From: Clostridia bacterium
GTDB lineage: Bacteria; Bacillota_A; Clostridia; Oscillospirales; Acutalibacteraceae
DNA length: 46,470 nucleotides
Direction of reading: 5' to 3'
Assembly: GCA_017549665.1 (NCBI GenBank)
Contig: JAFYUD010000243.1
Coordinates: 1-46,470, forward strand
The position numbers and the translations under genes are program-made. Position 1 is the stretch's first letter; every line of letters begins with the position of its first letter. Under the pieces are notes generated by a model. That model had not been told where the DNA came from. It made no database searches and worked only from the letters and a program-made list of their open reading frames with translations. Shown here one piece after another: positions 25,939-35,625 of this stretch.

Positions 25939-27984
25939 ATGTTCACAGTTATAATTTGTGATAAGAAAATAATCAAAGACTGTGAAGAAAGTTATAGTAT
26001 GTTTTTGTCACCTCTTATGCACGGAGACTGGGCATTCTGTCCCTGGAATACAGAAGGCACAACACCTGAGGAGATTTTCCCTGACCTTATAAATCAGGTG
26101 AAGAATATTCCTGAATGGCGTGCAGTCATTGTTCTTAGTGCAGAGGCTTACGGAAACGGCAGGGTTGCCACCCGTAATCCGTACCACTACAACGGTTTCC
26201 TTAATAAGAGAGCTTTGCCTGAGGATGTCAATGAGCTTAAGGCATATCGTGAGCAGAAGCTTGCTGCATACGAAGCAGCTGCAACAAATCCGTTGCTCAG
26301 ACTTGCAAACTGGTTATGCGGTCCTGCAATCAAGGATGACACTGTTGTCATGGATGATGAGGTTGCAGCACTTGCAGAGTCTATGCCCGAGGACTATTTC
26401 GACAGACTGAAGGTTCTGGGTGTTGACCCATATTCTGTTGAGTCTGATATCTGTCAGGATGCAAAGTACAAGCTGCTTTCAGCTATGTGGAAGGACGATT
26501 CCGTATCATTCAATCTTCCGAAGCAGGTTGTATGTATCGGTGAACGCAACTACGACACAACAAGGGAAGATGCAAAAGATGCATGGCGTCCCCGTGACGA
26601 GTTCGCATATTCTGATTTTACAGAGCCGAATATGTATCCCGCAAAGCTCAGATATCTGCTTTATGACATCGATTACTGTAACGGGGAAAGAAAAACAGAT
26701 GATTACATCAACTTCCTCAGCTTTCTTCTTATATTTGCATCCAATGAGTATAATCAGGATGCAATAAAAGCATACAGAATTTATAAAATCAGATGTGAGA
26801 AGGATCCGGATAAGCTTTCGGATGCTCTCAGTGTATTTGATACAAAGCTTGCAAGAACACAGGGTGCTCTCAACAGACGTATCCGTGAGCTTGAGCAGAT
26901 TGTTCACGGAACAGTCAGCGAAGCACGTATGGATAACCTGTTCCTTGCAGATGAACGTGTGAATGTCAGAAAATTTGAAGAAGTCAGTACAGATAAGATT
27001 ACCGTATCTGATGACTTTGTTCAGATTGCGACAGATGTTCCCGGCTCCGAATCTGCAACATGGTTCGGCAAGACCGCTTTGTCCAAAAAGGCGTTTGTCA
27101 AATTCCTCAAGGAGCCACGCAGAGCAGTTTCAAGAGCTGCTGAGGCTACAAGGAAAGAGGTCGAATACGACCCGAATGACTCTGAAGATGTTTTCTACAT
27201 GACAGAATTCCAGAGAGAAGACATTGAAGAGAAAATCAGATTTGATGAACAGAGCATGGCAAATATCGTAACCTCAAATATTTACGATACAGAAAGCTAT
27301 AAGAAGCGTCTTGATTCTGAAAAAAGACGTGTTGCTTCGCATATCGACAAGAGAATGACTCTGAAAGTTATCGGTATAACAACAGGTGTCGGCGTCGGTG
27401 CGTATTTTGCAGGTTATCTGCCCTTGTTCTTCTCTTCACTGAATTCAGGTGAATCATTCCTGTTTTCAGTTGTTGTTGCACTTATTGCTTCAGGTCTTGT
27501 TCTGCTTGCAGCTGCAATTGCACTGTTTATTTTCCGCTATATGCTCAAAAAAGACGTGCGTAATTACAATATTGCAGTTGAACACATGATTGCGGAGCTT
27601 CGTCAGATGATGGATACCTTCGGCAAATATCTCGGTCATTTCAAGGGATATATGCGCAGAAAGGCACTTCTTGACAAGCTTAATCATCGTGACAAGGCTG
27701 AAACTCTTGAGTGCAGGATTCTCAGAAAACATATCCGTGATATCGAAGATGTTCGCAGTACAAACAGAATGATTTTCAGAGAGTACCGCATTTTTGATAA
27801 CATCGGTGATATCAGACCCTATAACTACAACTTCCAGCTTCCCGAAAAGTATGAGTACGGCTTCCCGCACGAAGAAATCGGCAGCAGAAAGATTGTGTTT
27901 ATTCAGCCTGACACAATTATTGACATTCCCGTAGATTTTGTTTCAGGTATTACTATCAGCAGAGAGGAGTTCTATGATGAATAA
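25939..27984 (+). CDS. Uncharacterised protein with two central TM helices
   Basis: A 681-residue protein I do not recognise. Seen: no signal peptide; an N-terminal α/β region (1-100, with WRAVIVLSAEAY), a middle helical region with a likely coiled coil near 320-350, and two adjacent hydrophobic segments (about 473-500 and 505-537) followed by a basic helical part and a β-rich end. Both ends would be cytoplasmic. It follows the tubulin-like gene by 64 bases (a small hairpin occupies that gap) and overlaps the start of the next gene, so it is part of the same operon. GGCGGTGAAAG serves as ribosome site. Confidence 0.7.
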   Translation: MFTVIICDKKIIKDCEESYSMFLSPLMHGDWAFCPWNTEGTTPEEIFPDLINQVKNIPEWRAVIVLSAEAYGNGRVATRNPYHYNGFLNKRALPEDVNELKAYREQKLAAYEAAATNPLLRLANWLCGPAIKDDTVVMDDEVAALAESMPEDYFDRLKVLGVDPYSVESDICQDAKYKLLSAMWKDDSVSFNLPKQVVCIGERNYDTTREDAKDAWRPRDEFAYSDFTEPNMYPAKLRYLLYDIDYCNGERKTDDYINFLSFLLIFASNEYNQDAIKAYRIYKIRCEKDPDKLSDALSVFDTKLARTQGALNRRIRELEQIVHGTVSEARMDNLFLADERVNVRKFEEVSTDKITVSDDFVQIATDVPGSESATWFGKTALSKKAFVKFLKEPRRAVSRAAEATRKEVEYDPNDSEDVFYMTEFQREDIEEKIRFDEQSMANIVTSNIYDTESYKKRLDSEKRRVASHIDKRMTLKVIGITTGVGVGAYFAGYLPLFFSSLNSGESFLFSVVVALIASGLVLLAAAIALFIFRYMLKKDVRNYNIAVEHMIAELRQMMDTFGKYLGHFKGYMRRKALLDKLNHRDKAETLECRILRKHIRDIEDVRSTNRMIFREYRIFDNIGDIRPYNYNFQLPEKYEYGFPHEEIGSRKIVFIQPDTIIDIPVDFVSGITISREEFYDE

Positions 27985-30900
27985 TTTTATGACTCTTCTC
28001 AAAATGCTGGGTGCAGTTGCTCCGTTTGTAGTTTTATGTCTTGCAGACGTTAAAACCAATCTGCACAAAAGTATAAGAAGCAGACAGTTTCTCATGCCCG
28101 TTATTGCACTTATATATAGTGTAATAGCAGTTATATTGTCAAACACTGTCTGTGAATTGCTCCTGAAGCTTATTGAAAAGCTTCCCGTATGGATCGGAAA
28201 AATCTATGAGCCTTTAGGAAATATCGTCGGACAGATTCTCGGCAGCATCAACTGGACTTACGGCATATTCATTCTTGCGAATATTGCAATAATTACAGTT
28301 TACCTTATCGTGAAGAAGTCAGCGCTCGGTATTATCGGTGCATATTTCAACAAGAATAATGTTTCCGACAGAGATGTTGTTGATTCCTTTATGAACAGCG
28401 ATTCTGCAGCTGAATTTGCAAAGAATCAGGGAAGCACACTTCACAGTAAAATTGCTTCAAAATTCTATTCCTATGATGTTGGCACAAACCTCTGGTTTAT
28501 CAAGCCGGAGCTTGCACTTGCAAGAAAATATCTTGCGACAATTTTCTACACAGCACTGGGTGTTTCAACTGTTGTGCTGATTCTCTGCCGCTATTTCATG
28601 GAAGAGGACCTTATCGAAAAGCCCTTCTATCCCGTATTCGGAATTATAATTCTCGGTGAATTGTTCTTCTATATTCAGGGCATGACAAGAGCTGAGCACA
28701 GACAGGATATTTCCGGTACAGATGAAGAATCTGAAAAGATTGTTAACTATACTCTTCTCCGGGCAAGACTCAGAGATCTCTTCGGTGACCGCACAGCAGC
28801 AGAAGATACAACAGTCAACAATGCACTCGTTGCTATCAGAACAAATGACGAGGTTATCGACAGTCTGCTTCTTGATGAATCAGACAACGGTGCAATCGAG
28901 GCTCTGGGACATTTCGTAAAGAATTACTTCCATCCCGATAATGAGCGTGAGCTTGACCAGAATTATGTATATGCCGCAAAGGATATGCTTGAAGGCAAGA
29001 GCATCGTTTTCAACAATCCGTTCTATAACGATCTTATTCCTTATGCATTCTTCCCCATGCATTACGGTCTTATGAACAATAAGAAGGTTCTTGTTGTTCT
29101 CGGCAGACACGCTATCGAAGAGGATATAAAGCAGTGGATCACAGACGGTCTTGCTGCGGTAAACAATATTCCTTCACTCTGGAGGGTCGGTCAGCTTACA
29201 AGCGAAGCTTCTGATCTTGACGTTGGTATTATCACACGTTCAGATGTTCACAACGCAGCCTTACATGAAGCAAACATGGATTTCTTCTCAAAGGTCGGAT
29301 TCATGGTAATCATCGAGCCTTCAAAGCTTCTGACAACAGCACAGATAGGTCTTAACCTTATCGTAAAGCGCTGTAAAGCAGATGACAAAAATATAGTATT
29401 CTGTTCTATTGATAAGAACTGTGACGGTCTTGTTGACTCACTTTCTCATGTGCTTATGACAAGCCTTACAGAGGTTTCCGCAACAAATAAGCATCTTGGT
29501 GTAAACTCATATATGTGCTGGGATACAGATTCTGAGTATCTTCATCACAGACTTCTTCCCAATATTTCAAGATATATGGGCTTCGGTACTGAGCTTTCAT
29601 TTGTTGCTCTCAAGAATCAGGTTTCATCAACCTGCTGGTACGGCGGTGAGGCATATCCCGTTACCGACCAGCAGTGGATCGCAAGACAGTATTACTATGA
29701 TCTTCTCAAATATGCAGGTCTCCCCACAAAGCAGGATATGCTGGATGAATATTTCAGAACTTCTGCAAATTTCTGGAGTGCAAAATGTGAGAAGAACAGC
29801 TACATGACAGTTGAAGATGAATCCTTCAATATGTTTGAAGTCGTAAGAAACTTCTCCACAAGAGCTGATGAACAGGGCTTTGTAAACGTAATTTCTTCTG
29901 AGTATATGCTCAAGGATTACATGTCTGAAAATAATTCAATTTTTGAGGCTGATGCAAAGGCTATTCCCTGTTTTGTTGCCGATTACGTAAGAACACCCAG
30001 AAACGTTGTTCTGAGACTTATTCTTATGCTTTCAACAGGCTGGCTTGACAGTGAATATCTCAAAAAAGAGCTTTCACTTATCGGTCATGCAAACGGCGAC
30101 CCCAGAAAACAGCTCTGGAAAGAAATTATTGATTGTTATACTACTTCCGACTACAGTCCTTCAGTTGAAGAGGCTTATACACAGAAGCTTCAGCTGAATC
30201 TTGAAGACGGCAGCGTATACAACGCAGGAATTGACATTATCAAGGTCACAGACAGATATAACTATAAGACAGGCTTTATCGATACAATCTACTGTATTGA
30301 TGACAAGGTCTTCATCAACAGCAAGATTTCCGAGCTGTTCAATGCAGGTTATATGGCTGAAGACGAAAAGGGACACAGCTATTATCTGGGTGCTGAGCTC
30401 AAGGGCCACATTTTCCAGAAATATCTTCCCGGTCAGTTCTTTGTATTTGACGGTAAGTACTATGAAATGATGTATCTTACCGGTGACAACCACGTGCTTG
30501 TGCGCAGAGCTGCTGACCATATTTTCGGCAGACCCGCATACAGACAGTTCAGAAATTATACCCTTGTCAATGCTGTTGATTCAGACAGAATGGGTGCTCA
30601 GAGAGATATCGCAGGCATCAGAATTTTCAATATGAATGCTGATATCACCGTAAAGACACCTTCATATCTGAAGATGAATACATACAAGGATTTCGAAACT
30701 GCAAAGGTTGTTACACTTAACGGTATCCCCGACAGAAGCTACATGAGCAAGCAGATGCTCCGTATTGAGCTTCCCGGTGCAGACAGCGGTATCGTTTACA
30801 CAATCGCAAATCTTATGAATGAGGTCTTCAGGACTCTCTTCGCTGAAAATCAGGCATTTATCTGTGCTGTTACAGCAGCAAAGCCTGATAATTATGATGA

Positions 30901-33900
30901 GCCTGATAAAATCAGACCTCTTACATATTCTGTTGACGGTGAAATTGAAGAAAATTCAATCTATATCATCGAAGACAGCCAGCTTGACCTTGGTCTTCTT
31001 GTTTCTGTTGAGCGTAATCTTCAGCGTATTTTTGAAATCGTTACAGATTATCTCCAGTGGAATGAAGAAGCAATCGAGCTGAGTAAGAATCCTCCTGTTG
31101 AAGACACAACTGAGATAAAGCTTCTTGTTGAACATAATGAAGAGGAAGAAAAGCCTAAAAAGAAAGGCTTCCTTGCAAAAATCAAGGATTTCTTCGGCCG
31201 CATTTTCAATCGAAAGAAGAAGGACAAGGCTCAGCGTAAGAGAGACAAGGAAGAAAAGAAAAAAGCAAAAGAACAGGCTAAGGCTGACAAGAAAAAGGCT
31301 AAGGAAGAGCGCAAGCGTGTAAAGAAAGCAGGCGCAGGCGCTGCCGAAACTCCCGATGCAAACGGCACAGGTATGCCCGTACCCATGCCCGAGGATGCTC
31401 AGCCTGATGTACAGCCCGCTGAAAATGAAAATGTTGTCTCAGAAGAAATTGCTGAAGAGAACATGAATGCAGAAGCTCAGGAAAACACAGCAGAAGCTGC
31501 AGAAGAAGCTCAGGCTGATGAAGAATCAGCAGATGAGACCTTCACAGATGCAGATGATGCTGAAGAATCTCAGCTTGCAGAGGAAAATACCGATGCTGAA
31601 ATTGCTGAAGAAACCGAAGCAGAAGAAGCTGAAGTTTATGCAGAAGAGGTTGAAGATGTTGTTTCTGAAGAATCAGAAGCTGCAGATGAGACTGAAAGCA
31701 ATGAAATGCCTGAATATGAAGCTGCAGAAGAGGTTGAAGAAATTGCTGACACTGAAGCTGCAGAAGAAAATACTGACAGTGAAACTGACGATGATGAGGA
31801 TGCAGACGTTATGATATCTGATGAAAACATGAACAATTCAGAAGGTTCAACTGAAATGTTTTTCAGCTTCAGACCCCTGATGCGTTACTATCAGAATAAT
31901 GACGGCAGCAATGCTGCGTCAGAGGACAGTGAAGCTGAGGAAACTCAGACAGAAGCTGCTGAAGAAGCTGTGACAGACGAAATCATTGCAGACGAGGCTG
32001 TTCAGGAAACTGAAGAAGAGACAGCAGAAGAAGCTGTTTCCGAAGAAGAAATTCAGGATGAAGCAGAAGATGTTGTTTCTGATGAAGAATCTCAGGAAAC
32101 ATCCGGTGAAGATGCTGCTCAGGACGCTTCTGAAGAAGCAGATGATTGCATCGATTATCACAAAAAACAGCTTTGTGATTCATACAAAGAGCTTTATGAC
32201 AGACTTCTTGAATGTCTTAACAACGGAATTTTCTCCGTTAACGATGGACTCAGTGAGTATGTTGCGGATGATATTTTCAATGTTCTTAAGTTCATTGAGC
32301 GTGATCACCCCGAGCTTGTATGGATGACTCCCGAAGCAACAGTTTACAGCAACAGTGAAACAGGTGAGGCTGTCAGTGTTGAGCTTGCCTTCGGCACAGG
32401 TCTCAACTGTGAACCCGAAATGATTGCTGAGCTTCAGGCAAAGGCTGAAAACGCAGCTGCAGAGCTTGTTGAACAGGCATCTGCGCTTGAAGGCGATTAT
32501 GAAAAGGCTCTGTTTGTGCATGAGGAGCTTGTAAAGAGACTCAGCTACGACCATGAGCTTGCAGCGGCTATTGATGAGCCTACTCCCGAAGTAAAGCTCA
32601 ATGCTACCATGTACGGCGCATTTGTAAATAATAAAACCATCTGCAAGGGCTATGCACAGGCTTATCAGTATGTTATGAAGAAGCTTGGTATTGAGTGTGC
32701 TTATGTTTCAGGTAAAGCAGAAGACACTCTTCATGCATGGAATCTTGTAAAGCTTGACGGTGAATATTATTACGTCGACGTTACATGGGATGATCCCACA
32801 TTCAAAAACGGTGAAGAGAGCATAAAGAGCCATTACTACTGCTTTGCTCCCACATCATGGATGAATAAGACTCACACTCCCGGTGACGAGGTTTTCTATC
32901 CTGAGTGTGCTGTCATGGATAATAACTATTATGTCCGCAGCGGACTGTTTATGGATGCATATTCATACGATAATGCAAAGGCTTGTATAAAGAATGCGCT
33001 TGACGCAGGTATTGTAATCGAGCTTGCATTCAGCAGTGTTGTTGAGTATGATAATGCACTGGATATTCTCGTGCAGCAGGATGATTTCCGTAAGATAATG
33101 GCTGAGCTGGGACATGAAACAGGAAAGTATTCCTATATCGAGAAGAGCCCTGTCATCATATTTGACCTTAACGGCGGAAAATCCGACGGACAGGAAGAAA
33201 ATGCTGACGGCGACAATAAAGACGGTGATGATGAAAACAAGCCCGTCAGAATGCGTGAGATTCCGCCACCGGTATTCTCAAGAGGACTTTACCACGAGCG
33301 TTATTATCTTCTTTACGGTGCTAAGGAAGAAAAGACAGTGCTCAGGAAGAAGGAAACTCTTGATTACCTTCTCGGTCTCGGATTCGGTAATAATTCGCTT
33401 CATCAGGCTCGTAAGGGTGCTGATATTGCAGCTCTTATCGAAAAGACATTTGATCCCTCAAAGCCCGGCGCAAAGTTCTGCGACTTCTGCGGTACAGAGC
33501 TTGTCGGTACAGAATATGAGCTTCTTTCAGACGGAAGAGAGCGTTGTACTCAGTGCAGCAGAACAGCTGTCAGAAAGGCTGAGGACTTCGTCAAGATCTA
33601 TCAGGAGGTTGCACGTAATCTGGAGAGCTTCTTCGGTATCAAATTCAACGCATCTTTCAAGATTGAAATGGTCACAACCCAGCAGCTTGCAAAGCGTACA
33701 GGCAGAAGATATCAGCCTACAAACGGCTTTGATGCGAGAGCTATCGGTGTTGCAATCAAGGACGAATCAGGTTACACACTTCTTATTGAAGGCGGTACGC
33801 CCAAGGTTTCCGCAATGCTCACAATTGCTCATGAGCTGACTCATATCTGGCAGTATCTTAACTGGGATGACAATAAGATTATTGAAAATTACGGTGCAGA

Positions 33901-34123
33901 TCTTCGTCTTGAAGTTTACGAAGGTATGGCAAAATGGGTTGAAATACAGTATGCACTTCTTATAAATGAAGTTGCAGTTGCTACACGTGAGAAGATTCTC
34001 ACTCTTCACAGAGATGACGAATACGGCAGAGGCTTCGTAAGATATGCTCAGCAGTATCCGTTCTCAAAGGGCAGCTATGTAACAAAGCCCACACCGTTCC
34101 TTTTCGGCAACAACCCGTTATAA
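27974..34123 (+). CDS. 2049-residue membrane protein with pseudo-helicase, transglutaminase and DA1-like peptidase parts
   Basis: Seen in order: four or five membrane helices (about 9-235); a region with helicase strand order but no P-loop (LEGKSIVFNNPFYND near 343, KKVLVVLGRH, DVGIITRSDVHNA, GFMVIIEPSKLL near 447, VISSEYMLKDYM near 640); a Lys/Arg tract (about 1060-1120); a Glu/Ala tract (about 1140-1390); a transglutaminase-like domain with C1557, H1587, D1602; two CxxC pairs (about 1836-1861) and HELTH (H1953-H1957) with a later Glu, as in DA1-type LIM/peptidase proteins. ATG at 27974 or 27977 overlaps the previous stop; GGAG lies upstream. Inference: a membrane effector with two catalytic ends. 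Confidence 0.8.
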   Translation: MMNNFMTLLKMLGAVAPFVVLCLADVKTNLHKSIRSRQFLMPVIALIYSVIAVILSNTVCELLLKLIEKLPVWIGKIYEPLGNIVGQILGSINWTYGIFILANIAIITVYLIVKKSALGIIGAYFNKNNVSDRDVVDSFMNSDSAAEFAKNQGSTLHSKIASKFYSYDVGTNLWFIKPELALARKYLATIFYTALGVSTVVLILCRYFMEEDLIEKPFYPVFGIIILGELFFYIQGMTRAEHRQDISGTDEESEKIVNYTLLRARLRDLFGDRTAAEDTTVNNALVAIRTNDEVIDSLLLDESDNGAIEALGHFVKNYFHPDNERELDQNYVYAAKDMLEGKSIVFNNPFYNDLIPYAFFPMHYGLMNNKKVLVVLGRHAIEEDIKQWITDGLAAVNNIPSLWRVGQLTSEASDLDVGIITRSDVHNAALHEANMDFFSKVGFMVIIEPSKLLTTAQIGLNLIVKRCKADDKNIVFCSIDKNCDGLVDSLSHVLMTSLTEVSATNKHLGVNSYMCWDTDSEYLHHRLLPNISRYMGFGTELSFVALKNQVSSTCWYGGEAYPVTDQQWIARQYYYDLLKYAGLPTKQDMLDEYFRTSANFWSAKCEKNSYMTVEDESFNMFEVVRNFSTRADEQGFVNVISSEYMLKDYMSENNSIFEADAKAIPCFVADYVRTPRNVVLRLILMLSTGWLDSEYLKKELSLIGHANGDPRKQLWKEIIDCYTTSDYSPSVEEAYTQKLQLNLEDGSVYNAGIDIIKVTDRYNYKTGFIDTIYCIDDKVFINSKISELFNAGYMAEDEKGHSYYLGAELKGHIFQKYLPGQFFVFDGKYYEMMYLTGDNHVLVRRAADHIFGRPAYRQFRNYTLVNAVDSDRMGAQRDIAGIRIFNMNADITVKTPSYLKMNTYKDFETAKVVTLNGIPDRSYMSKQMLRIELPGADSGIVYTIANLMNEVFRTLFAENQAFICAVTAAKPDNYDEPDKIRPLTYSVDGEIEENSIYIIEDSQLDLGLLVSVERNLQRIFEIVTDYLQWNEEAIELSKNPPVEDTTEIKLLVEHNEEEEKPKKKGFLAKIKDFFGRIFNRKKKDKAQRKRDKEEKKKAKEQAKADKKKAKEERKRVKKAGAGAAETPDANGTGMPVPMPEDAQPDVQPAENENVVSEEIAEENMNAEAQENTAEAAEEAQADEESADETFTDADDAEESQLAEENTDAEIAEETEAEEAEVYAEEVEDVVSEESEAADETESNEMPEYEAAEEVEEIADTEAAEENTDSETDDDEDADVMISDENMNNSEGSTEMFFSFRPLMRYYQNNDGSNAASEDSEAEETQTEAAEEAVTDEIIADEAVQETEEETAEEAVSEEEIQDEAEDVVSDEESQETSGEDAAQDASEEADDCIDYHKKQLCDSYKELYDRLLECLNNGIFSVNDGLSEYVADDIFNVLKFIERDHPELVWMTPEATVYSNSETGEAVSVELAFGTGLNCEPEMIAELQAKAENAAAELVEQASALEGDYEKALFVHEELVKRLSYDHELAAAIDEPTPEVKLNATMYGAFVNNKTICKGYAQAYQYVMKKLGIECAYVSGKAEDTLHAWNLVKLDGEYYYVDVTWDDPTFKNGEESIKSHYYCFAPTSWMNKTHTPGDEVFYPECAVMDNNYYVRSGLFMDAYSYDNAKACIKNALDAGIVIELAFSSVVEYDNALDILVQQDDFRKIMAELGHETGKYSYIEKSPVIIFDLNGGKSDGQEENADGDNKDGDDENKPVRMREIPPPVFSRGLYHERYYLLYGAKEEKTVLRKKETLDYLLGLGFGNNSLHQARKGADIAALIEKTFDPSKPGAKFCDFCGTELVGTEYELLSDGRERCTQCSRTAVRKAEDFVKIYQEVARNLESFFGIKFNASFKIEMVTTQQLAKRTGRRYQPTNGFDARAIGVAIKDESGYTLLIEGGTPKVSAMLTIAHELTHIWQYLNWDDNKIIENYGADLRLEVYEGMAKWVEIQYALLINEVAVATREKILTLHRDDEYGRGFVRYAQQYPFSKGSYVTKPTPFLFGNNPL

Positions 34124-34128
34124 ACCGA

Positions 34129-34159
34129 CAGGGGCTGACGTTTCCTGCGAAAGCCCCTG
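34129..34159 (+). other. Intercistronic hairpin
   Basis: Eight-base GC-rich stem CAGGGGCT (34129-34136) with AGCCCCTG (34152-34159) between the 2049-residue gene and the transglutaminase gene. It has no T run, so an mRNA-stability or attenuation role is more likely than termination. Confidence 0.45.
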
Positions 34160-34183
34160 ATTTAGATAAGGAGATAGACCTTA

Positions 34184-35479
34184 ATGAGAACAGAAAGAGT
34201 ATGCGACGACCTTATTATTGAACGCAAATCGGGTTCGTTCAGCATAGGAAAAATATTAATTGCTGTTATTCTCGTCGGTGTGCTTGTCTGGTTTGCAGGT
34301 TGGGGCAGAAAAATGATTCCCGCTTTCAATCCTCAGAATATGGTTGAGGAGGAAAGCACGGATGATTATTTTGATTTCGACGATTTTTATTACGACGAAA
34401 TAACAACAACACCGGCGTTCGATGCAAGTGCTTCTCTTGACTATGCAAGAAAGCAGCTTTCAGGCGCTGAGGCTGAGTTGTATGATATGCTTTATGCAAG
34501 CTTCAGCAACAAGGAGTTTACAATTGTCAACGGTATTGATGCAGTTACAGCGAAAGAGGCACAGGAAATCGTAGGATACATAATGCTTGATCATCCTGAG
34601 TTTTTCTGGCTTGACGGCGGAATCAGTTATACGGAAAATGCGACCACGGGAAAGCTTCAGAAACTCGAATTTAATCAGGAATACGGCTTTATCTGTGAGC
34701 CGTCAAAGATTGCTTCACTTGAAGCTGCGGCATTCAAGGCTGCAGATGAAATAATCGCTCAGGCTGAAAAGCTCGGCAGTGATTATGAAAAGGCAATTTT
34801 TGTTCACGATCTGCTTGTGGACAAGCTCACTTACAGTACATCTCTTGTTGACAGAAGATTTTCACTTCCTAAAGATGCACCGGAGCCTACAGATATCTCA
34901 ATCGGCTGCTCAATGTACGGTGCTCTTGTGGATAATCTCACAGTCTGTGAAGGATATGCAAGGGCATACCAGTATATAATGAAGGAAATGGGTATTGAGT
35001 GTACCTACATAGGGGGAAAATCCCACGGTGAAGGACACGCATGGAATCTTATCAGGCTCGATGGTGAATATTACTATGTGGATGTTACATGGGATGATCC
35101 CGTGCCTCAGTCAGGGCAGGAGGAAAGTCTCTGGCACACATATGCATTTGTCACAAGTGAGCAGTTTAATAAGGATCACACCCCCGAAATCGGTGACATC
35201 ACACTTCCTGTTGCAACAGCAACAAAGTATAATTACTACGTATTGAACGGCATCCGGATGGATTCCTACTCTTATGACGCTGCAAAAGCCTGCATAAAGA
35301 ATTGCTTTGATAAGAATCTTCCTCTTGAATTCGTTTTATCCGACAAGGCAGAGACTGACAAAGCACTGACAGCTCTTTTTGAAAACGGCGATTTCAATAA
35401 GATAATGGAAGAGCTTGGTAAGGAGACAGGAACTGTTTCCTATACATTTATGGATACCGCAATTAAAATTTATCAGTAA
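34184..35479 (+). CDS. Membrane-anchored transglutaminase-like protein
   Basis: A 431-residue protein. Seen: one N-terminal membrane helix (about 24-43) with a short basic cytoplasmic start, an acidic stalk, and a transglutaminase/protease-like domain (about 80-425) with VCEGYARAYQYI (Cys), GHAWNLIRLDGEYYYVDVTWDDP split as a His then Asp motif, all three triad positions intact. The whole 330-residue module is a clear relative of residues about 1395-1720 of the neighbouring large protein. It would lie outside the membrane. Known: such domains crosslink or cleave proteins. AAGGAG lies ten bases upstream. Last gene of the operon, followed by a strong terminator. Confidence 0.85.
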   Translation: MRTERVCDDLIIERKSGSFSIGKILIAVILVGVLVWFAGWGRKMIPAFNPQNMVEEESTDDYFDFDDFYYDEITTTPAFDASASLDYARKQLSGAEAELYDMLYASFSNKEFTIVNGIDAVTAKEAQEIVGYIMLDHPEFFWLDGGISYTENATTGKLQKLEFNQEYGFICEPSKIASLEAAAFKAADEIIAQAEKLGSDYEKAIFVHDLLVDKLTYSTSLVDRRFSLPKDAPEPTDISIGCSMYGALVDNLTVCEGYARAYQYIMKEMGIECTYIGGKSHGEGHAWNLIRLDGEYYYVDVTWDDPVPQSGQEESLWHTYAFVTSEQFNKDHTPEIGDITLPVATATKYNYYVLNGIRMDSYSYDAAKACIKNCFDKNLPLEFVLSDKAETDKALTALFENGDFNKIMEELGKETGTVSYTFMDTAIKIYQ

Positions 35480-35484
35480 GAAAA

Positions 35485-35526
35485 CGGGATGCGAAAAACT
35501 TTTGTTTTTTGCGTCCCATTTTTTTA
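35485..35526 (+). terminator. Terminator of the VWA-tubulin operon
   Basis: Stem GGGATGCGAAAAA (35486-35498) with TTTTTTGCGTCCC ending at 35517, followed by AT and seven Ts. Confidence 0.8.
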
Positions 35527-35535
35527 TGCATTGGA

Positions 35536-35564
35536 TTGACAGAAAATCTTTTATGGGTTATAAT
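35536..35564 (+). promoter_or_regulatory. Perfect consensus promoter of the LRR-dockerin gene
   Basis: TTGACA (35536-35541), 17-base spacer, TATAAT (35559-35564), 60 bases before the ATG. Confidence 0.8.
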
Positions 35565-35625
35565 TATTTTAACTATAGCTGCATGAGGTTGCGGCTATGA
35601 TATTCTCAAGGAGGATTCTTTTGTT

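Noticed and set aside
31440..32130. Repetitive GAAGAA/GCAGAAG sequence as a possible repeat array
   Set aside because: The units are irregular and in frame with the large protein; there are no spacers, so it is neither CRISPR nor a tandem repeat locus.
31467..32161. Long open frames on both strands inside the acidic tract
   Set aside because: They are shadows of GAA/GCA-rich coding sequence in the large gene, have no ribosome sites and translate to low-complexity residues.
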